From positions 275,547 to 339,546 of the forward strand of contig CAWBRU010000008.1 of the NCBI GenBank assembly GCA_963791325.1: a stretch of DNA of 64,000 nucleotides, written 5' to 3'. The position numbers were made by a program, and so were the translations under genes. Of this stretch, positions 48,005-57,089 are shown piece by piece (the stretch's first letter is position 1; each line of letters opens with the position of its first letter). The notes beneath the pieces were generated by a model. That model saw nothing but the letters and a program-made list of their open reading frames with translations. It ran no database searches and was not told the DNA's origin. Source of the stretch: JBEVJK01 sp963791325. GTDB taxonomy: Bacteria; Pseudomonadota; Alphaproteobacteria; Rhizobiales; Rhizobiaceae.

Positions 48005-48433
48005 CTAGCCGCCCTTGGCGGCGATGCTGGTTATCCTCTGGATGAAGTCGTTGATCGCGCGGTCGAGCGCCGCGTTCTGCTTGGCATCGCCCAGATCCGG
48101 CACCGTAAGCGAGATATGCCGCGTACGTTGCATCTCTCCGTCTATCGAAGCCTTGCCCGGGTGCGCGACGCGGTAGGCGCTGAGGAACATGTCGCGCTCC
48201 TGCTGGCTGAAATGGCAGACGGAGAAGATCGCCTGCAGGTGCTTCGATGGGATCGGTGTCGAATAGATCGGGCTGGTGATCTGCGTAACGAAGCTTCGGT
48301 GCTTGCCGAGGGCACCCGCGAGCCGCTGGCGGGTGCCTGAGGGGCGCTGCTCGATAACGGCCGACAGCACGCTCTTGTAGGCAATGATCGCGGTCTCGGC
48401 ATCTACCGGTGCCGCTGGCGGCTTCTTTGCCAT
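48005..48433 (-). CDS. HTH-like protein of the dha operon
   Basis: 142 residues between EI and dhaK. The middle looks like a Cro/CI-type helix-turn-helix: RQRLAGALGKHRSFVTQITS..IPSKHLQAIFSVCHFSQQERDMFLSAY, with a C-terminal helix DRAINDFIQRITSIAAKGG. It starts 3 bp after the EI stop. May be a regulator tuned by the phosphorylation state of the PTS proteins, but this is inference only. Not a known Dha regulator (DhaR or DhaS). Confidence 0.7.
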   Translation of the reverse strand: MAKKPPAAPVDAETAIIAYKSVLSAVIEQRPSGTRQRLAGALGKHRSFVTQITSPIYSTPIPSKHLQAIFSVCHFSQQERDMFLSAYRVAHPGKASIDGEMQRTRHISLTVPDLGDAKQNAALDRAINDFIQRITSIAAKGG

Positions 48434-48435
48434 GC

Positions 48436-50022
48436 CTAAACCACGACGCCGGCGATTGCCGCTTTGGCGAGCGCCAACTGCGCCGGGGCCACGGAGAGGT
48501 CGCGCAGGCCGGCCCGCAGCAAATGGGGTATGGCCGCCGGATCGCCGCCGGCTTCTCCGCACAGGCTGACCGAAATGCCGTGCAGCCTCCCGAACTCCGC
48601 AACCGCCGCGATCAGCTTGATCACTGCAACATTGATCATCGAATTCAGCGGTGCAACGGAAGTGTTGTCGCGCGCCGCTGCCATCACATATTGCGTCAGA
48701 TCGTTCGAACCGATCGAGAAGAACGCCGCGTCGGAGAAAAGTTCAGGCGCGATCGCCACCGATGGCACTTCGACCATGATGCCGAGCGGCGGAATCGCAT
48801 GCGCAACGCGCGCATCCGCCAGCTTCGCGGCCTCGTCGGCAAACTGCGCAACGGCACGAGCGTATTCGTCCGGCACGGAAATCATCGGGAACATCACCTT
48901 CAGATTGCCGTGCACCGCCGCGCGCAGCAACGCCCGGATCTGCACGGCGAAGATCTCCGGTCGTGCCAGCGATAGGCGGATGCCGCGCAGGCCAAGGAAC
49001 GGGTTGCCTTCTTCGACGGTGAAGCCCGGCACCGGCTTGTCGCCGCCGGCGTCGATGGTGCGGATCGTCACCGGCTTGCCGTCAGCCCATTCGAGCACCT
49101 TGCGATAGGCGCGGTATTGCGTCTCCTCGTCAGGCAGTGACCGGCCGAAGAGGAATTCCGTACGCATCAGGCCGACGCCGTCGCAGCTCGCGATGTCGAT
49201 TCGGTCGACATCGGCAGGGTCGGCGACGTTGATCACCACGCGCACCGGTACGCCGTTCGCGGTCGCGACCGGCTTCATCACAGCCCCCTCCGCATTTCGG
49301 CGACGCTCGCCATAGGCGGTTGAGAACTTGCGAAATCCTGCAATGTCGCCTGCTGTCGGACCGAGCACCATGCGGCCATGCTCGGCGTCGAGCAAGGCGT
49401 GGCCGTCGATATCCTTAAAGGCGCCGCCCAACCCAACGACCATCGGCACGCCTTGCGAGCGCGCCAGCATCGCGACATGGCTCGCCGGACTGCCGTTCAA
49501 TAGGGCGATGCCGCCGCCGGCCGACCAGTCCGTCGCCAGGAAGCGCGTTGGCGCCATGTCCTCGCCGAACAGAATCGCGCCCGGCGGAGCGGCCCTGCCT
49601 CCTGTCGAGGTCAGCGCGTCAAGAACCTGCTGGCGTATGTCCTTCAGGTCTGCGGCACGCGCCCGGAAATATTCGTCATCCGCTGCCTCGTAACCCGCGA
49701 TCTCGCCGGCCAACGCATCGGACCATGCTGTGTCCGCTTGTGCGCCTGCGTCGATCGCGGCGAAGGCGGGTTCCGACAGCGACGCGTCGGCAAGCATAGC
49801 GAGCTGAAATTCGAGCATGTCGGCCGCTTCGCCGGTCGAGGCACCGGCAAGCGCGGCAATCCGCTCCATCGCTGCTTCGATCGCAGCCCTCAGCGCCTGC
49901 GCCTCCAACACCGGCAAACCGCTGGGGGCATAGGTGGAGGTACCATTGTCCAGGCAGAAGATCGGGCCTTCCGCATAACCTCCCGAAGCTGGCGTTCCGG
50001 TCAGCCTAAGCGGTCCGGACAT
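48436..50022 (-). CDS. PTS enzyme I homologue (PEP-protein phosphotransferase) for DhaM function
   Basis: 528 residues, a complete EI. Phospho-His in LNGSPASHVAMLARSQGVPMVVG; C-terminal PEP domain with CDGVGLMRTEFLFG, VTIRTIDAGGDKPVPGF, NPFLGLRGIRLSLARPEIF, MVEVPSVAIAPEL, FFSIGSNDLTQYVMAAARDN and SLCGEAGGDP. Draws phosphate from PEP for HPr. Overlaps the HPr gene by 17 bp. Enterobacterial DhaM fuses EIIA, HPr and an EI fragment; here they are separate. Confidence 0.93.
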   Translation of the reverse strand: MSGPLRLTGTPASGGYAEGPIFCLDNGTSTYAPSGLPVLEAQALRAAIEAAMERIAALAGASTGEAADMLEFQLAMLADASLSEPAFAAIDAGAQADTAWSDALAGEIAGYEAADDEYFRARAADLKDIRQQVLDALTSTGGRAAPPGAILFGEDMAPTRFLATDWSAGGGIALLNGSPASHVAMLARSQGVPMVVGLGGAFKDIDGHALLDAEHGRMVLGPTAGDIAGFRKFSTAYGERRRNAEGAVMKPVATANGVPVRVVINVADPADVDRIDIASCDGVGLMRTEFLFGRSLPDEETQYRAYRKVLEWADGKPVTIRTIDAGGDKPVPGFTVEEGNPFLGLRGIRLSLARPEIFAVQIRALLRAAVHGNLKVMFPMISVPDEYARAVAQFADEAAKLADARVAHAIPPLGIMVEVPSVAIAPELFSDAAFFSIGSNDLTQYVMAAARDNTSVAPLNSMINVAVIKLIAAVAEFGRLHGISVSLCGEAGGDPAAIPHLLRAGLRDLSVAPAQLALAKAAIAGVVV

Positions 50023-50320
50023 GGGCTTCGCCCTCAGCCGCCTCGTCGAAGTCTCGCTCGACCAGCTCCACCAGTGCCTTGAGCGCGCTCTCGGCGCCTT
50101 CGCCGCTGGCGCGCAGATGCAGCATTGTGCCCTTGGGCGCCTTGGCGGCCATCACCTTCACGATCGACTTCGCATCGATCCAGGGACCGTCGACGGAGAG
50201 AGCCACTTCGACCTCGGCTGGAAAAGTCTTAGCCAGCTTGGTGAACTTTACCGAGGGGCGGGCGTGCAGGCCCACCTCATGGGTGATCTCGACCTGTGCA
50301 GCTGCTGTCGCCGACATCAT
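50006..50320 (-). CDS. HPr family phosphocarrier
   Basis: 104 residues. Phospho-His in THEVGLHARPSVKFTKLAKTF and the Ser region AKSIVKVMAAKAPKGTML. The C-terminal tail ends EGEAHVRTA, slightly longer than usual. Relays phosphate from EI to the EIIA domain of DhaM. Confidence 0.93.
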   Translation of the reverse strand: MMSATAAAQVEITHEVGLHARPSVKFTKLAKTFPAEVEVALSVDGPWIDAKSIVKVMAAKAPKGTMLHLRASGEGAESALKALVELVERDFDEAAEGEAHVRTA

Positions 50321-50333
50321 CTCTTCCTATTCC

Positions 50334-50723
50334 TCACGCCGGCGCGAGTTCGTGGGCGGTTGCCACGACATCCTTGAGCGATGCCCCGCCCGACGCCTCG
50401 GTCGCGGCCATCACAGCGCCCTCGACGATCGGCGCGTTGCATATCACGATGCGGCTCGCCCGCGGCTCGCCGATCATCTCGACCGCCATTTCGCTGTTGG
50501 TTTCCGCGCCGCCAAGATCGACCAGCACGGCAACGCCCGCTTCGGACCATGCCGTCTCTATGGCCGCCATGATGGCACCGACCTGCGTGCCCAGCCCGCC
50601 ATCCGGATTGCCGCCACACCAGGCGAGCGGCACCTCCTCGCCGACCATCTGGCGCACCATGTCGGCAGTCCCTTCGGCCACCTTCGGCGAATGCGAGACG
50701 ATGACAATGCCGACATTTCTCAT
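50334..50723 (-). CDS. dhaM: DhaM EIIA subunit (mannose-family)
   Basis: 129 residues: NVGIVIVSHSPKVAEGTADMVRQM with phospho-His, GTQVGAIMAAIETAWSEAGVAVLVDLGGAETNSEMAVEM and VICNAPIVEGAVMAATEASGGAS. Passes phosphate to the ADP bound in DhaL. Overlaps dhaL by 4 bp (50720-50723). Confidence 0.94.
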   Translation of the reverse strand: MRNVGIVIVSHSPKVAEGTADMVRQMVGEEVPLAWCGGNPDGGLGTQVGAIMAAIETAWSEAGVAVLVDLGGAETNSEMAVEMIGEPRASRIVICNAPIVEGAVMAATEASGGASLKDVVATAHELAPA

Positions 50724-51334
50724 GCGCCAGGCTCCAGCGTTTCTGCGACGGCGCGCACAATCAGCGCCGAAGAACGTGCTCCGGCGTCGACATGCCCGAT
50801 CGAGCGGTCGCCGAGGAAGGAGGCACGGCCACGGATTGCCTTCATCGGCTTGGTCGCTTCGGTCGCGCGATCTGCCGCCTCCGCCACCTCCCGCCCGGTC
50901 TTGCCAGCCGCGATGGCCGCTTGCACCGGGTAGAGCACGTCGAGCATGGTTTTCTGGCCGAGTTGCGACTTGCCGCGCGCAGCGACTGCGTCGATAGCCT
51001 TACCGAGGGCTGCCGCAAATTCAGCGCGCCGCGGTTCTGACGAAATCTCCTTGCCAAGCATCATGAACAGCGTTCCGAAAAGGGGCCCGGACGCGCCACC
51101 GACCGTCATCACCAACTTGGTGCCGATGGCTTTCAGGGCGTCGGGTAAGGGCTTTTCCGAGAGCGGGGCCGTTTCGGCGCGCACTGCCTCGAAGCCGCGC
51201 TTCATGTTGAGCCCATGATCGCCGTCGCCGATCGCCCGGTCGAGTGCGGTCAGCTCCTCGGCATGCGCGGCGATCGTGTCGGCGACCCCCGCAATCAGCG
51301 CAGAAAGGTCGATCGTGGTCATGGTTTCCATCAC
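50720..51334 (-). CDS. dhaL: Dihydroxyacetone kinase subunit DhaL
   Basis: 204 residues, nucleotide-binding subunit. ELTALDRAIGDGDHGLNMKRGFEAV holds the Mg-ADP Asp cluster; MTVGGASGPLFGTLFMMLGKE and ARGKSQLGQKTMLDVLYPVQ follow; GRASFLGDRSIGHVDAGARSS ends the domain. ATG at 51334 overlaps the ATPase stop; 51322 is an alternative. Confidence 0.95.
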   Translation of the reverse strand: MMETMTTIDLSALIAGVADTIAAHAEELTALDRAIGDGDHGLNMKRGFEAVRAETAPLSEKPLPDALKAIGTKLVMTVGGASGPLFGTLFMMLGKEISSEPRRAEFAAALGKAIDAVAARGKSQLGQKTMLDVLYPVQAAIAAGKTGREVAEAADRATEATKPMKAIRGRASFLGDRSIGHVDAGARSSALIVRAVAETLEPGA

Positions 51335-52347
51335 CCCGCGATCCTGTTGCCGGCACCGTCGAAATAGAGGGGTGCCTTCAGACGGACGGTGACGCGGTCG
51401 CCCTTCTCGAACATGGAGTCAGGATCGATCAAGGTCACCAGCTTCCGGCTGCCCACAGTCAGATGGAGGTGATTCTGGTCGCCCAGATGCTCGACCCAGT
51501 CGACCGTTCCGTCGGCATGGCCGTTCGCGGCCTTCTTGAGCGTCAGGTGCTCGGTGCGAGCGCCGATTGTCTTGGTGCCGACGGGTGCCGCCGTCTCCGG
51601 CAGCAGGTCTGCAGGCAGGAGGTTGATCGCAGGTTGGCCGAGGCGGGCTGCGACATGCAGGTTGGCCGGCTCGGTGTAGATCTCCCTCGGCGTGCCGATC
51701 TGCACCAGCCGCCCTTCGGCGAGAATGCCGATGCGGTCAGCCATGGTCATCGCCTCGATCTGGTCGTGTGTGACGTAGAGCATGGTCGAGAACAGCTCGG
51801 CCTGGATGCGCTTCAGCTCGAGCCGGAGGTCGCCGCGCAGCTTGGCATCGAGCGAGGAGAGCGGCTCGTCCATCAGGTAGATGGCGGGCTTGCGCACCAG
51901 GGCACGGCCGATTGCCACGCGCTGCATCTCGCCGCCGGACAGGCGTGTCGACCTGTTCTCCAGCTTGTGGTCGATGCGCACCAGTCTTGCGACTTCGAGC
52001 ACGCGGCGCTTGATGTCGGCTTCCGCCCAGTTGCGGGCGGGCGAACGCAGCGGGAACGCAAGGTTTTCGTAGACGGTAAGGTGCGGGTAGAGCGAATATT
52101 GCTGAAAGACGAAGGCGACGTCCCGCGAGGCCGGCTCCAGCCGCGTCACATCGCGCCCGTCGATGACGATCGAGCCTTGGTCCGGCCGCTCCAGCCCGGC
52201 GATCAGGCGCAGCGTCGTCGTCTTGCCGGCGCCGGTCGGCCCGAGCAGCACGACGAACTCGCCGTCCTTGATGGTCAGCGTGAGGTCCTCGACGGCCTGC
52301 ATGTCGCCGAACGCCTTGGACACTCCACGCAGCGACACGTCAGCCAT
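51331..52347 (-). CDS. ABC ATPase, MalK/UgpC type, copy A
   Basis: 338 residues. Walker A GPTGAGKTTTLR, Q-loop FQQYSLYPHLTV, signature LSGGEMQRVAIGRAL, Walker B AIYLMDEPLSSLDA, and a C-terminal TOBE-like regulatory domain (IGARTEHLTL, HLTVGSRKLVTLID). Powers the permeases encoded upstream. Overlaps the next ATPase by 8 bp. Confidence 0.95.
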   Translation of the reverse strand: MADVSLRGVSKAFGDMQAVEDLTLTIKDGEFVVLLGPTGAGKTTTLRLIAGLERPDQGSIVIDGRDVTRLEPASRDVAFVFQQYSLYPHLTVYENLAFPLRSPARNWAEADIKRRVLEVARLVRIDHKLENRSTRLSGGEMQRVAIGRALVRKPAIYLMDEPLSSLDAKLRGDLRLELKRIQAELFSTMLYVTHDQIEAMTMADRIGILAEGRLVQIGTPREIYTEPANLHVAARLGQPAINLLPADLLPETAAPVGTKTIGARTEHLTLKKAANGHADGTVDWVEHLGDQNHLHLTVGSRKLVTLIDPDSMFEKGDRVTVRLKAPLYFDGAGNRIAG

Positions 52348-53437
52348 ACGCCGCTCCTTCCTGTGCCCGCGTGCGAACAGCGCGACCCGACGACTGCTCG
52401 AAGAGCGACAGGCGGGCGCGATTGAAAGCAATTCCGACCGGCTCACCAGTTCGCAGCGTGATGTCCGCCGGCACGCGCGCCTTCACCATGCCGCCTGCGG
52501 TTTCCACTGTGACGATCTGCGTCGTGCCCAGATACTCCGTCCCGTAGATCGAACCGCGCAGCTTCGAGGCCTCGTCGAAGCGGATATGTTCCGGCCGCAC
52601 CCCGAGCGCGAATTCTGCCGGCGCAAAATCCTCGCGGATTTCCGGCACGGCGACGGCAGCACCCTCGACAACGACCTCCGTCGCACCCTGCTGAAGACCG
52701 CCGCCGAACTTCAAAAAGTTCATCGGCGGCGAACCGATGAAGTCGGCGACGAACATGGTCGCCGGATGATCGTAGATCTCCTTCGGCGGGCCCAACTGCT
52801 CGATGACGCCATGGTTCATGACGGCGATCTTGTCGGCCATCGCCATCGCCTCATGCTGGTCGTGCGTGACATAGACGGTGGTGGCGTGAATGCGATTATG
52901 CAGCTCGCGCAGCTCGTGCACCATGAAATCGCGGAACTCTGCGTCCAGTGTGCCGAGCGGCTCGTCCATGAGGAAGCATTTCGGCCGCCTGACGATGGCG
53001 CGGCCGAGCGCTACGCGCTGGCGGTCGCCGCCGGCAAGTCCCGACACCGGCCGGTCGAGCAGATGGTCGATGCGCAGGAGCTTCGCCGTCTCGTCGACCC
53101 GCTGCCTTATCCCGGCCTTCGGCATACCTTGGGCGAGCAGCGGAAAGCCCATGTTCTTGCGTACATTCATGTGCGGATAGAGCGCAAAGAGCTGGAACAC
53201 AAACGCAATATCGCGCTCTCTTGCACGGAGCATCGTCACTTCCTCGCCGCCAAGCAAAATCTGCCCGCCGGTCGGCAGTTCCAGTCCCGCAATCATCCTC
53301 AGCGTCGTCGTCTTGCCGCAGCCGGACGGCCCGAGCATGACGAAGAACTCGCTGTCGTTGACGACGAAATTGGAATCCTGGACCGCCAAGAACGATCCGA
53401 ATTCTTTCCTCAGGCTCTGCACGCGTATCTCGGCCAT
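52340..53437 (-). CDS. ABC ATPase, MalK/UgpC type, copy B
   Basis: 365 residues. Walker A GPSGCGKTTTLR, FQLFALYPHMNVRKNM, Walker B KCFLMDEPLGTLDA, His loop YVTHDQHEAMAMAD, and the C-terminal regulatory domain LGVRPEHIRFDE..GTEYLGTTQIV. The signature reads LAGGDRQRVALGRA instead of LSGGQ, with the key Ser replaced by Ala. It may form a heterodimer with copy A, as in two-ATPase polyol importers. Confidence 0.94.
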   Translation of the reverse strand: MAEIRVQSLRKEFGSFLAVQDSNFVVNDSEFFVMLGPSGCGKTTTLRMIAGLELPTGGQILLGGEEVTMLRARERDIAFVFQLFALYPHMNVRKNMGFPLLAQGMPKAGIRQRVDETAKLLRIDHLLDRPVSGLAGGDRQRVALGRAIVRRPKCFLMDEPLGTLDAEFRDFMVHELRELHNRIHATTVYVTHDQHEAMAMADKIAVMNHGVIEQLGPPKEIYDHPATMFVADFIGSPPMNFLKFGGGLQQGATEVVVEGAAVAVPEIREDFAPAEFALGVRPEHIRFDEASKLRGSIYGTEYLGTTQIVTVETAGGMVKARVPADITLRTGEPVGIAFNRARLSLFEQSSGRAVRTRAQEGAAYG

Positions 53438-53440
53438 TGC

Positions 53441-53647
53441 CTAACCCGGGAACTTCGAGACGATGATGAACATCGCGGTGCCGGAAAGCATGGTGACGAA
53501 CGACCAGGTGTAGAGCGTCAGCGCGAACGGCTGGAACAGCATCAGGAAGCCGATGCCGATGATCGCGGTCGCGATGTTCTCCAGGGGCCCGCGGCGCAGC
53601 CAGACGGGCCGGTTGGCGTGGCGTTTCTTTGTCGTTGCCGTGCTCAT
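53441..53647 (-). CDS. Small membrane protein of the ABC importer
   Basis: 68 residues: basic start, then two hydrophobic stretches, IATAIIGIGFLMLFQPFALTLYTW and FVTMLSGTAMFIIV. The ATG overlaps the permease stop (53644-53647). Rhizobial glycerol importers (GlpSTPQUV) also carry a small membrane protein and two ATPases; this one may play the same part. Confidence 0.8.
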   Translation of the reverse strand: MSTATTKKRHANRPVWLRRGPLENIATAIIGIGFLMLFQPFALTLYTWSFVTMLSGTAMFIIVSKFPG

Positions 53648-54591
53648 TTGCGCACCGCTCCGAAGGTGATGCCGCGCAGGAGCTGTTTCCTCAGCACGAT
53701 CGTGAACACCAGGATCGGCACCAGGAACACGGTGGTTCCTGCAGCGACCGCCGGCCAGTCCTGACCGCCTTCGCCGATGATGGTCGGGATGAAAGGCGGC
53801 GCCGTCTGCGCCGTGCCCGAGGTGAGAAGCGAGGCGAAGGCGTATTCGTTCCAGGCAAAGATCAGGCAGAAAATCGCCGTTGCCGCAATGCCGGTGGTGG
53901 CCTGCGGCAGCACAACCTTGCGGAAGGCCTGCAGCCGCGTGTAGCCGTCGATCATCGCGGCTTCCTCGTATTCCCTGGGTATCTCGTCGATGAAGCCCTT
54001 CAACAGCCACACGGCCAGCGACACGTTCACCGCCGTGTAGAGCAGGATCATGCCGAGCGCCGTGTCTGAAAGGCCAAGCTCGCGGTACATCAGGTAGATC
54101 GGGATGGCGACCGCGATCGGCGGCATAAAGCGCGTCGACAGGATGAAGAACAGCAAGTCGTCGGCCAGCGGCACGCGGAAGCGCGAGAAGCCGTAGGCGG
54201 CGAGCGTGCCGAGGAACACTGCGCAGAGGGTCGAGCCGAAGGCGATGATCAGCGAATTGACAAAGCGCGGCAGGAAGTTCGACGGTCCGGCGATCACCAT
54301 GTTGCGTTTGCGCGTCACCTCGTCGCAGAAGTTGGTCGCGGGGGGCAGGGTGTTGATGAATTCCAGCGTCTGCCTGGTGCGCGTCGTGAACAGGTTGCAA
54401 TAGCCCTCGATCGATGGCGTGAAGACCAGCTTCGGCGGATAGGCGATCGAATCCGGTGGCGTCTTGAAGCTCGTCGCGAAGATCCAGAACAGCGGGATCA
54501 TAGAAATCAGCGCATAGACGATCACCAGCGCAGCGGCCACACGCTTCGAGTTCGTGCTCGGCTCGACGATCGAATAAGCGGCGGTGCTCAT
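53644..54591 (-). CDS. ABC permease, MalG type
   Basis: 315 residues. VAAALVIVYALISMIPLFWIFATSFKTP, then an unusual periplasmic loop of about 75 residues with YCNLFTTRTRQ, FVNSLIIAFGSTLCAVFLGTL, the EAA loop EIPREYEEAAMIDGYTRLQAF and IFCLIFAWNEYAFASLLTSG. Start overlaps the other permease by 4 bp. Confidence 0.94.
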   Translation of the reverse strand: MSTAAYSIVEPSTNSKRVAAALVIVYALISMIPLFWIFATSFKTPPDSIAYPPKLVFTPSIEGYCNLFTTRTRQTLEFINTLPPATNFCDEVTRKRNMVIAGPSNFLPRFVNSLIIAFGSTLCAVFLGTLAAYGFSRFRVPLADDLLFFILSTRFMPPIAVAIPIYLMYRELGLSDTALGMILLYTAVNVSLAVWLLKGFIDEIPREYEEAAMIDGYTRLQAFRKVVLPQATTGIAATAIFCLIFAWNEYAFASLLTSGTAQTAPPFIPTIIGEGGQDWPAVAAGTTVFLVPILVFTIVLRKQLLRGITFGAVRK

Positions 54592-55613
54592 CGGCTTCTC
54601 ACCCTGTTCAACACTTTGACGTAGATGTTGGCGAGGCCGAAGACGGCGACGAAGAGGATGATGGCGAAGGCCGACGAGAAGCCGGTTCGCCATTTCTCGA
54701 AGGCCTCGCGCTTCAGCGTGATCGACGCCACTTCCGTCGTCGAGCCCGGCCCGCCGCCGGTGAGCAGGTTCACCATGTCGAACATCTTGAAGTTTTCGAT
54801 GCCGCGGAAGAGCACGGCCAGCATGATGAAGGGCAACGCCATCGGCAGCGTGATCGACCAGAACTGCCGCCAGTTGGACGCGCGGTCGACCTCCGCCGCC
54901 TCGTAGATGTAGTCGGGGATGGAGCGAAGGCCGGCGAGGCAAATCAGCATCACGTATGGCGTCCACATCCAGGTATCGACGATGATGATCGCCCACGGCG
55001 CCAGCGACACGTTCGAGAGCATCTGGATGTCGGTCGTCGGGACACCGGTGAAGAACGAGACGACGTAGGAAAAAAGTCCGATCTGCGGCTCATAGAGGAA
55101 GCGCCAGAAATTGCCCACCACAGCCGGCGACAGCATCATCGGCACCAGGATGATCGTCGTCCACACCGCATGGCCGCGGAACTTCCGGTCGATCAGGTAG
55201 GCGAGCGTGAAGCCGATCAGCGTCTGCAGCAGGATCGTCCAGAACACGAAATGCGCGGTGGCCTGCATAGCGATCCAGGTGTCGTTGTCGGTGAGGATAC
55301 GCGAATAGTTGGAGAGGCCGATGTTCTTGATCGGTTCGTTCGGACGGTTGGCGCGGTAGTTGGTGAAGGATAGCTGGATCGCCCAGATCAGCGGAAAGAT
55401 GTTAATCGCCAGCAGCAGGATGATCGTCGGCGCGATGAAGATCCAGGCGACCGTCCGGTCGGAAAGGCCGCGCACCCGCTTGGCCAGGCTGTCGGGCGTT
55501 GCCCGCGCCGCAGCTTCCGCCGTCCGATCCAGTATCGACGAGGTGGTGTCGGTCACGACAGATTTTCCGCTGGGCAACAGTTCTTGCATGTTGAGGTCTC
55601 CGCCCCGCGCCAT
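54588..55613 (-). CDS. ABC permease, MalF type
   Basis: 341 residues. Long N-terminal region before the first helix (TVAWIFIAPTIILLLAINIFPLIWA), then FWTILLQTLIGFTLAYLIDRKF, WMWTPYVMLICLAGLRSIPDYIYEAAEVDRA (EAA loop) and FKMFDMVNLLTGGGPGSTT. A start at 55589 (MQELLPSGKS) is also possible. Confidence 0.94.
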   Translation of the reverse strand: MARGGDLNMQELLPSGKSVVTDTTSSILDRTAEAAARATPDSLAKRVRGLSDRTVAWIFIAPTIILLLAINIFPLIWAIQLSFTNYRANRPNEPIKNIGLSNYSRILTDNDTWIAMQATAHFVFWTILLQTLIGFTLAYLIDRKFRGHAVWTTIILVPMMLSPAVVGNFWRFLYEPQIGLFSYVVSFFTGVPTTDIQMLSNVSLAPWAIIIVDTWMWTPYVMLICLAGLRSIPDYIYEAAEVDRASNWRQFWSITLPMALPFIMLAVLFRGIENFKMFDMVNLLTGGGPGSTTEVASITLKREAFEKWRTGFSSAFAIILFVAVFGLANIYVKVLNRVRSR

Positions 55614-55649
55614 TCTACACGGCGCGGAGCGGGGCCGGGAGGACGACGC

Positions 55650-56981
55650 CTACATCTTCCCGTCGTCTTGAAAGACCTCGGTCCAGTCGGCCACCAGACC
55701 GTCGAGCGCTTCCTTCGCGGTGCCCTGCCCGGCCACCACATAGTCATGAAAGCGCTTCTGCGAGGCCTGCAGCAGCGAGGCGTAGCTCGGCTCGGCCCAG
55801 AAGTCCTTCACGATCGCCATCGAGTCGAGGAAGGTTTTCGCGTAGGGCTGGCTGTTGGGGAAGGCCGGGTCCTCGACAACCGCTTTCAGGCAGGAAAAGC
55901 CGCCGAGTGACCACCACTTCTTCTGCACGTCGGGATTGGCGAACCACTTGATATATTTCAGTGCCGCTTCCTGCTTGTCGGAGTACGAGACGACCGAGAT
56001 GCCCTGGCCGCCGAGCTGGGCGAACTGTTCGCCGTCCGGACCCGCCGGGTTGGCGAAGAAGCCGACCTTCTCGCCGCCGACCGCCTCGTCCTTCTCCAGG
56101 CCGGGCCAGGTGAAGGCGAAGTTCATGTGCATCGCCACCTGGCCGGATTTGAAGGCGTCGACGCCTTCGCCCATGTAGCTGTTGGAGGCGCCCGGAGGCG
56201 TGCAGCAGTCATAGAGCGCCTTGTAGAATTCGAGCCCCTTCACCGACTTGTCGGAATTGACGAAACCTTCCATTTCGTAGGGCTTGTCGGGATTTTCGTA
56301 CTTGAAGCCAAAGGAGTAGAGCACGTCCATGACGCCCATCGTGACGCCCTCGGAACCGCGCTCTGTGTAGATCGAGGCGCCGTAGACCTTCTTGCCGTCG
56401 ATCTCGCGGTTCTGGAAGAATTCGGCCACCTGCTTCAGTTGGTCGAAAGTCTTGGGAGCATCGAGATCCCAGCCGTACTTCTCCTTGAATTCTTTCTGCA
56501 ATTCAGGCTTCGAAAACCAATCCTTGCGGTAGGTCCAGCCCACCACGTCGCCCATCGCCGGCAGCGCCCAATAGTTCGGCGTATTCTTCGGCCACTGCGA
56601 ATAGCCGACCACGGTTGCGTCGACAAAGTCGCTCATCTTGATCCCTTCTTTGTCGAAGAAATCGTTGAGCTTGATGTAATGGCCATTCTCGGCCGAACCG
56701 CCGATCCACTGACTGTCGCCGATGATCAGGTCGCAGAGCTTGCCCTTGGAATTGAGCTCGTTGAGGAACCGGTCGGCATAATTCGTCCACGGAACGAACT
56801 CAAATTTCATGCCGATGCCGGTCTGCGCGGTGAAGTCCTTCGACAGTTCGACCAGCGCATTCGCCGGGTCCCAGGCGGCCCAGCAGAGAGTGAGGTCTTC
56901 GGCCTGCGAAGTGCCCGTCATAGCCGTCGAGGCGCCAAGCCCTGCAACCAGGCCGAGCGACACTTTCAACGTCGATTTCAT
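55650..56981 (-). CDS. Extracellular solute-binding protein of the dha-linked ABC importer
   Basis: 443 residues, exported (LGLVAGLGASTAMTGTSQAED). LTLCWAAWDPANALVELSKDFT, KFEFVPWTNYADRFLNELNS, LIIGDSQWIGGSAENGHYIKLNDFFD, GYSQWPKNTPNYWALPAMGDVVGWTYRKD, AMHMNFAFTWPGLE, YIKWFANPDVQKKWWSLGG. A large type 1 binding protein, of the size normal for sugars and glycerol-like ligands. First gene of the 12-gene operon. Confidence 0.94.
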   Translation of the reverse strand: MKSTLKVSLGLVAGLGASTAMTGTSQAEDLTLCWAAWDPANALVELSKDFTAQTGIGMKFEFVPWTNYADRFLNELNSKGKLCDLIIGDSQWIGGSAENGHYIKLNDFFDKEGIKMSDFVDATVVGYSQWPKNTPNYWALPAMGDVVGWTYRKDWFSKPELQKEFKEKYGWDLDAPKTFDQLKQVAEFFQNREIDGKKVYGASIYTERGSEGVTMGVMDVLYSFGFKYENPDKPYEMEGFVNSDKSVKGLEFYKALYDCCTPPGASNSYMGEGVDAFKSGQVAMHMNFAFTWPGLEKDEAVGGEKVGFFANPAGPDGEQFAQLGGQGISVVSYSDKQEAALKYIKWFANPDVQKKWWSLGGFSCLKAVVEDPAFPNSQPYAKTFLDSMAIVKDFWAEPSYASLLQASQKRFHDYVVAGQGTAKEALDGLVADWTEVFQDDGKM

Positions 56982-57089
56982 GCCTACCTCCCATCAGCGA
57001 AGCCGCCTGGATGACGGCCTCGAAACCGATCCCCGGTTCTCCTCCGGGATCTCAACCCAACCGTGATTGTGATCTAAGCGATGTTGAGT

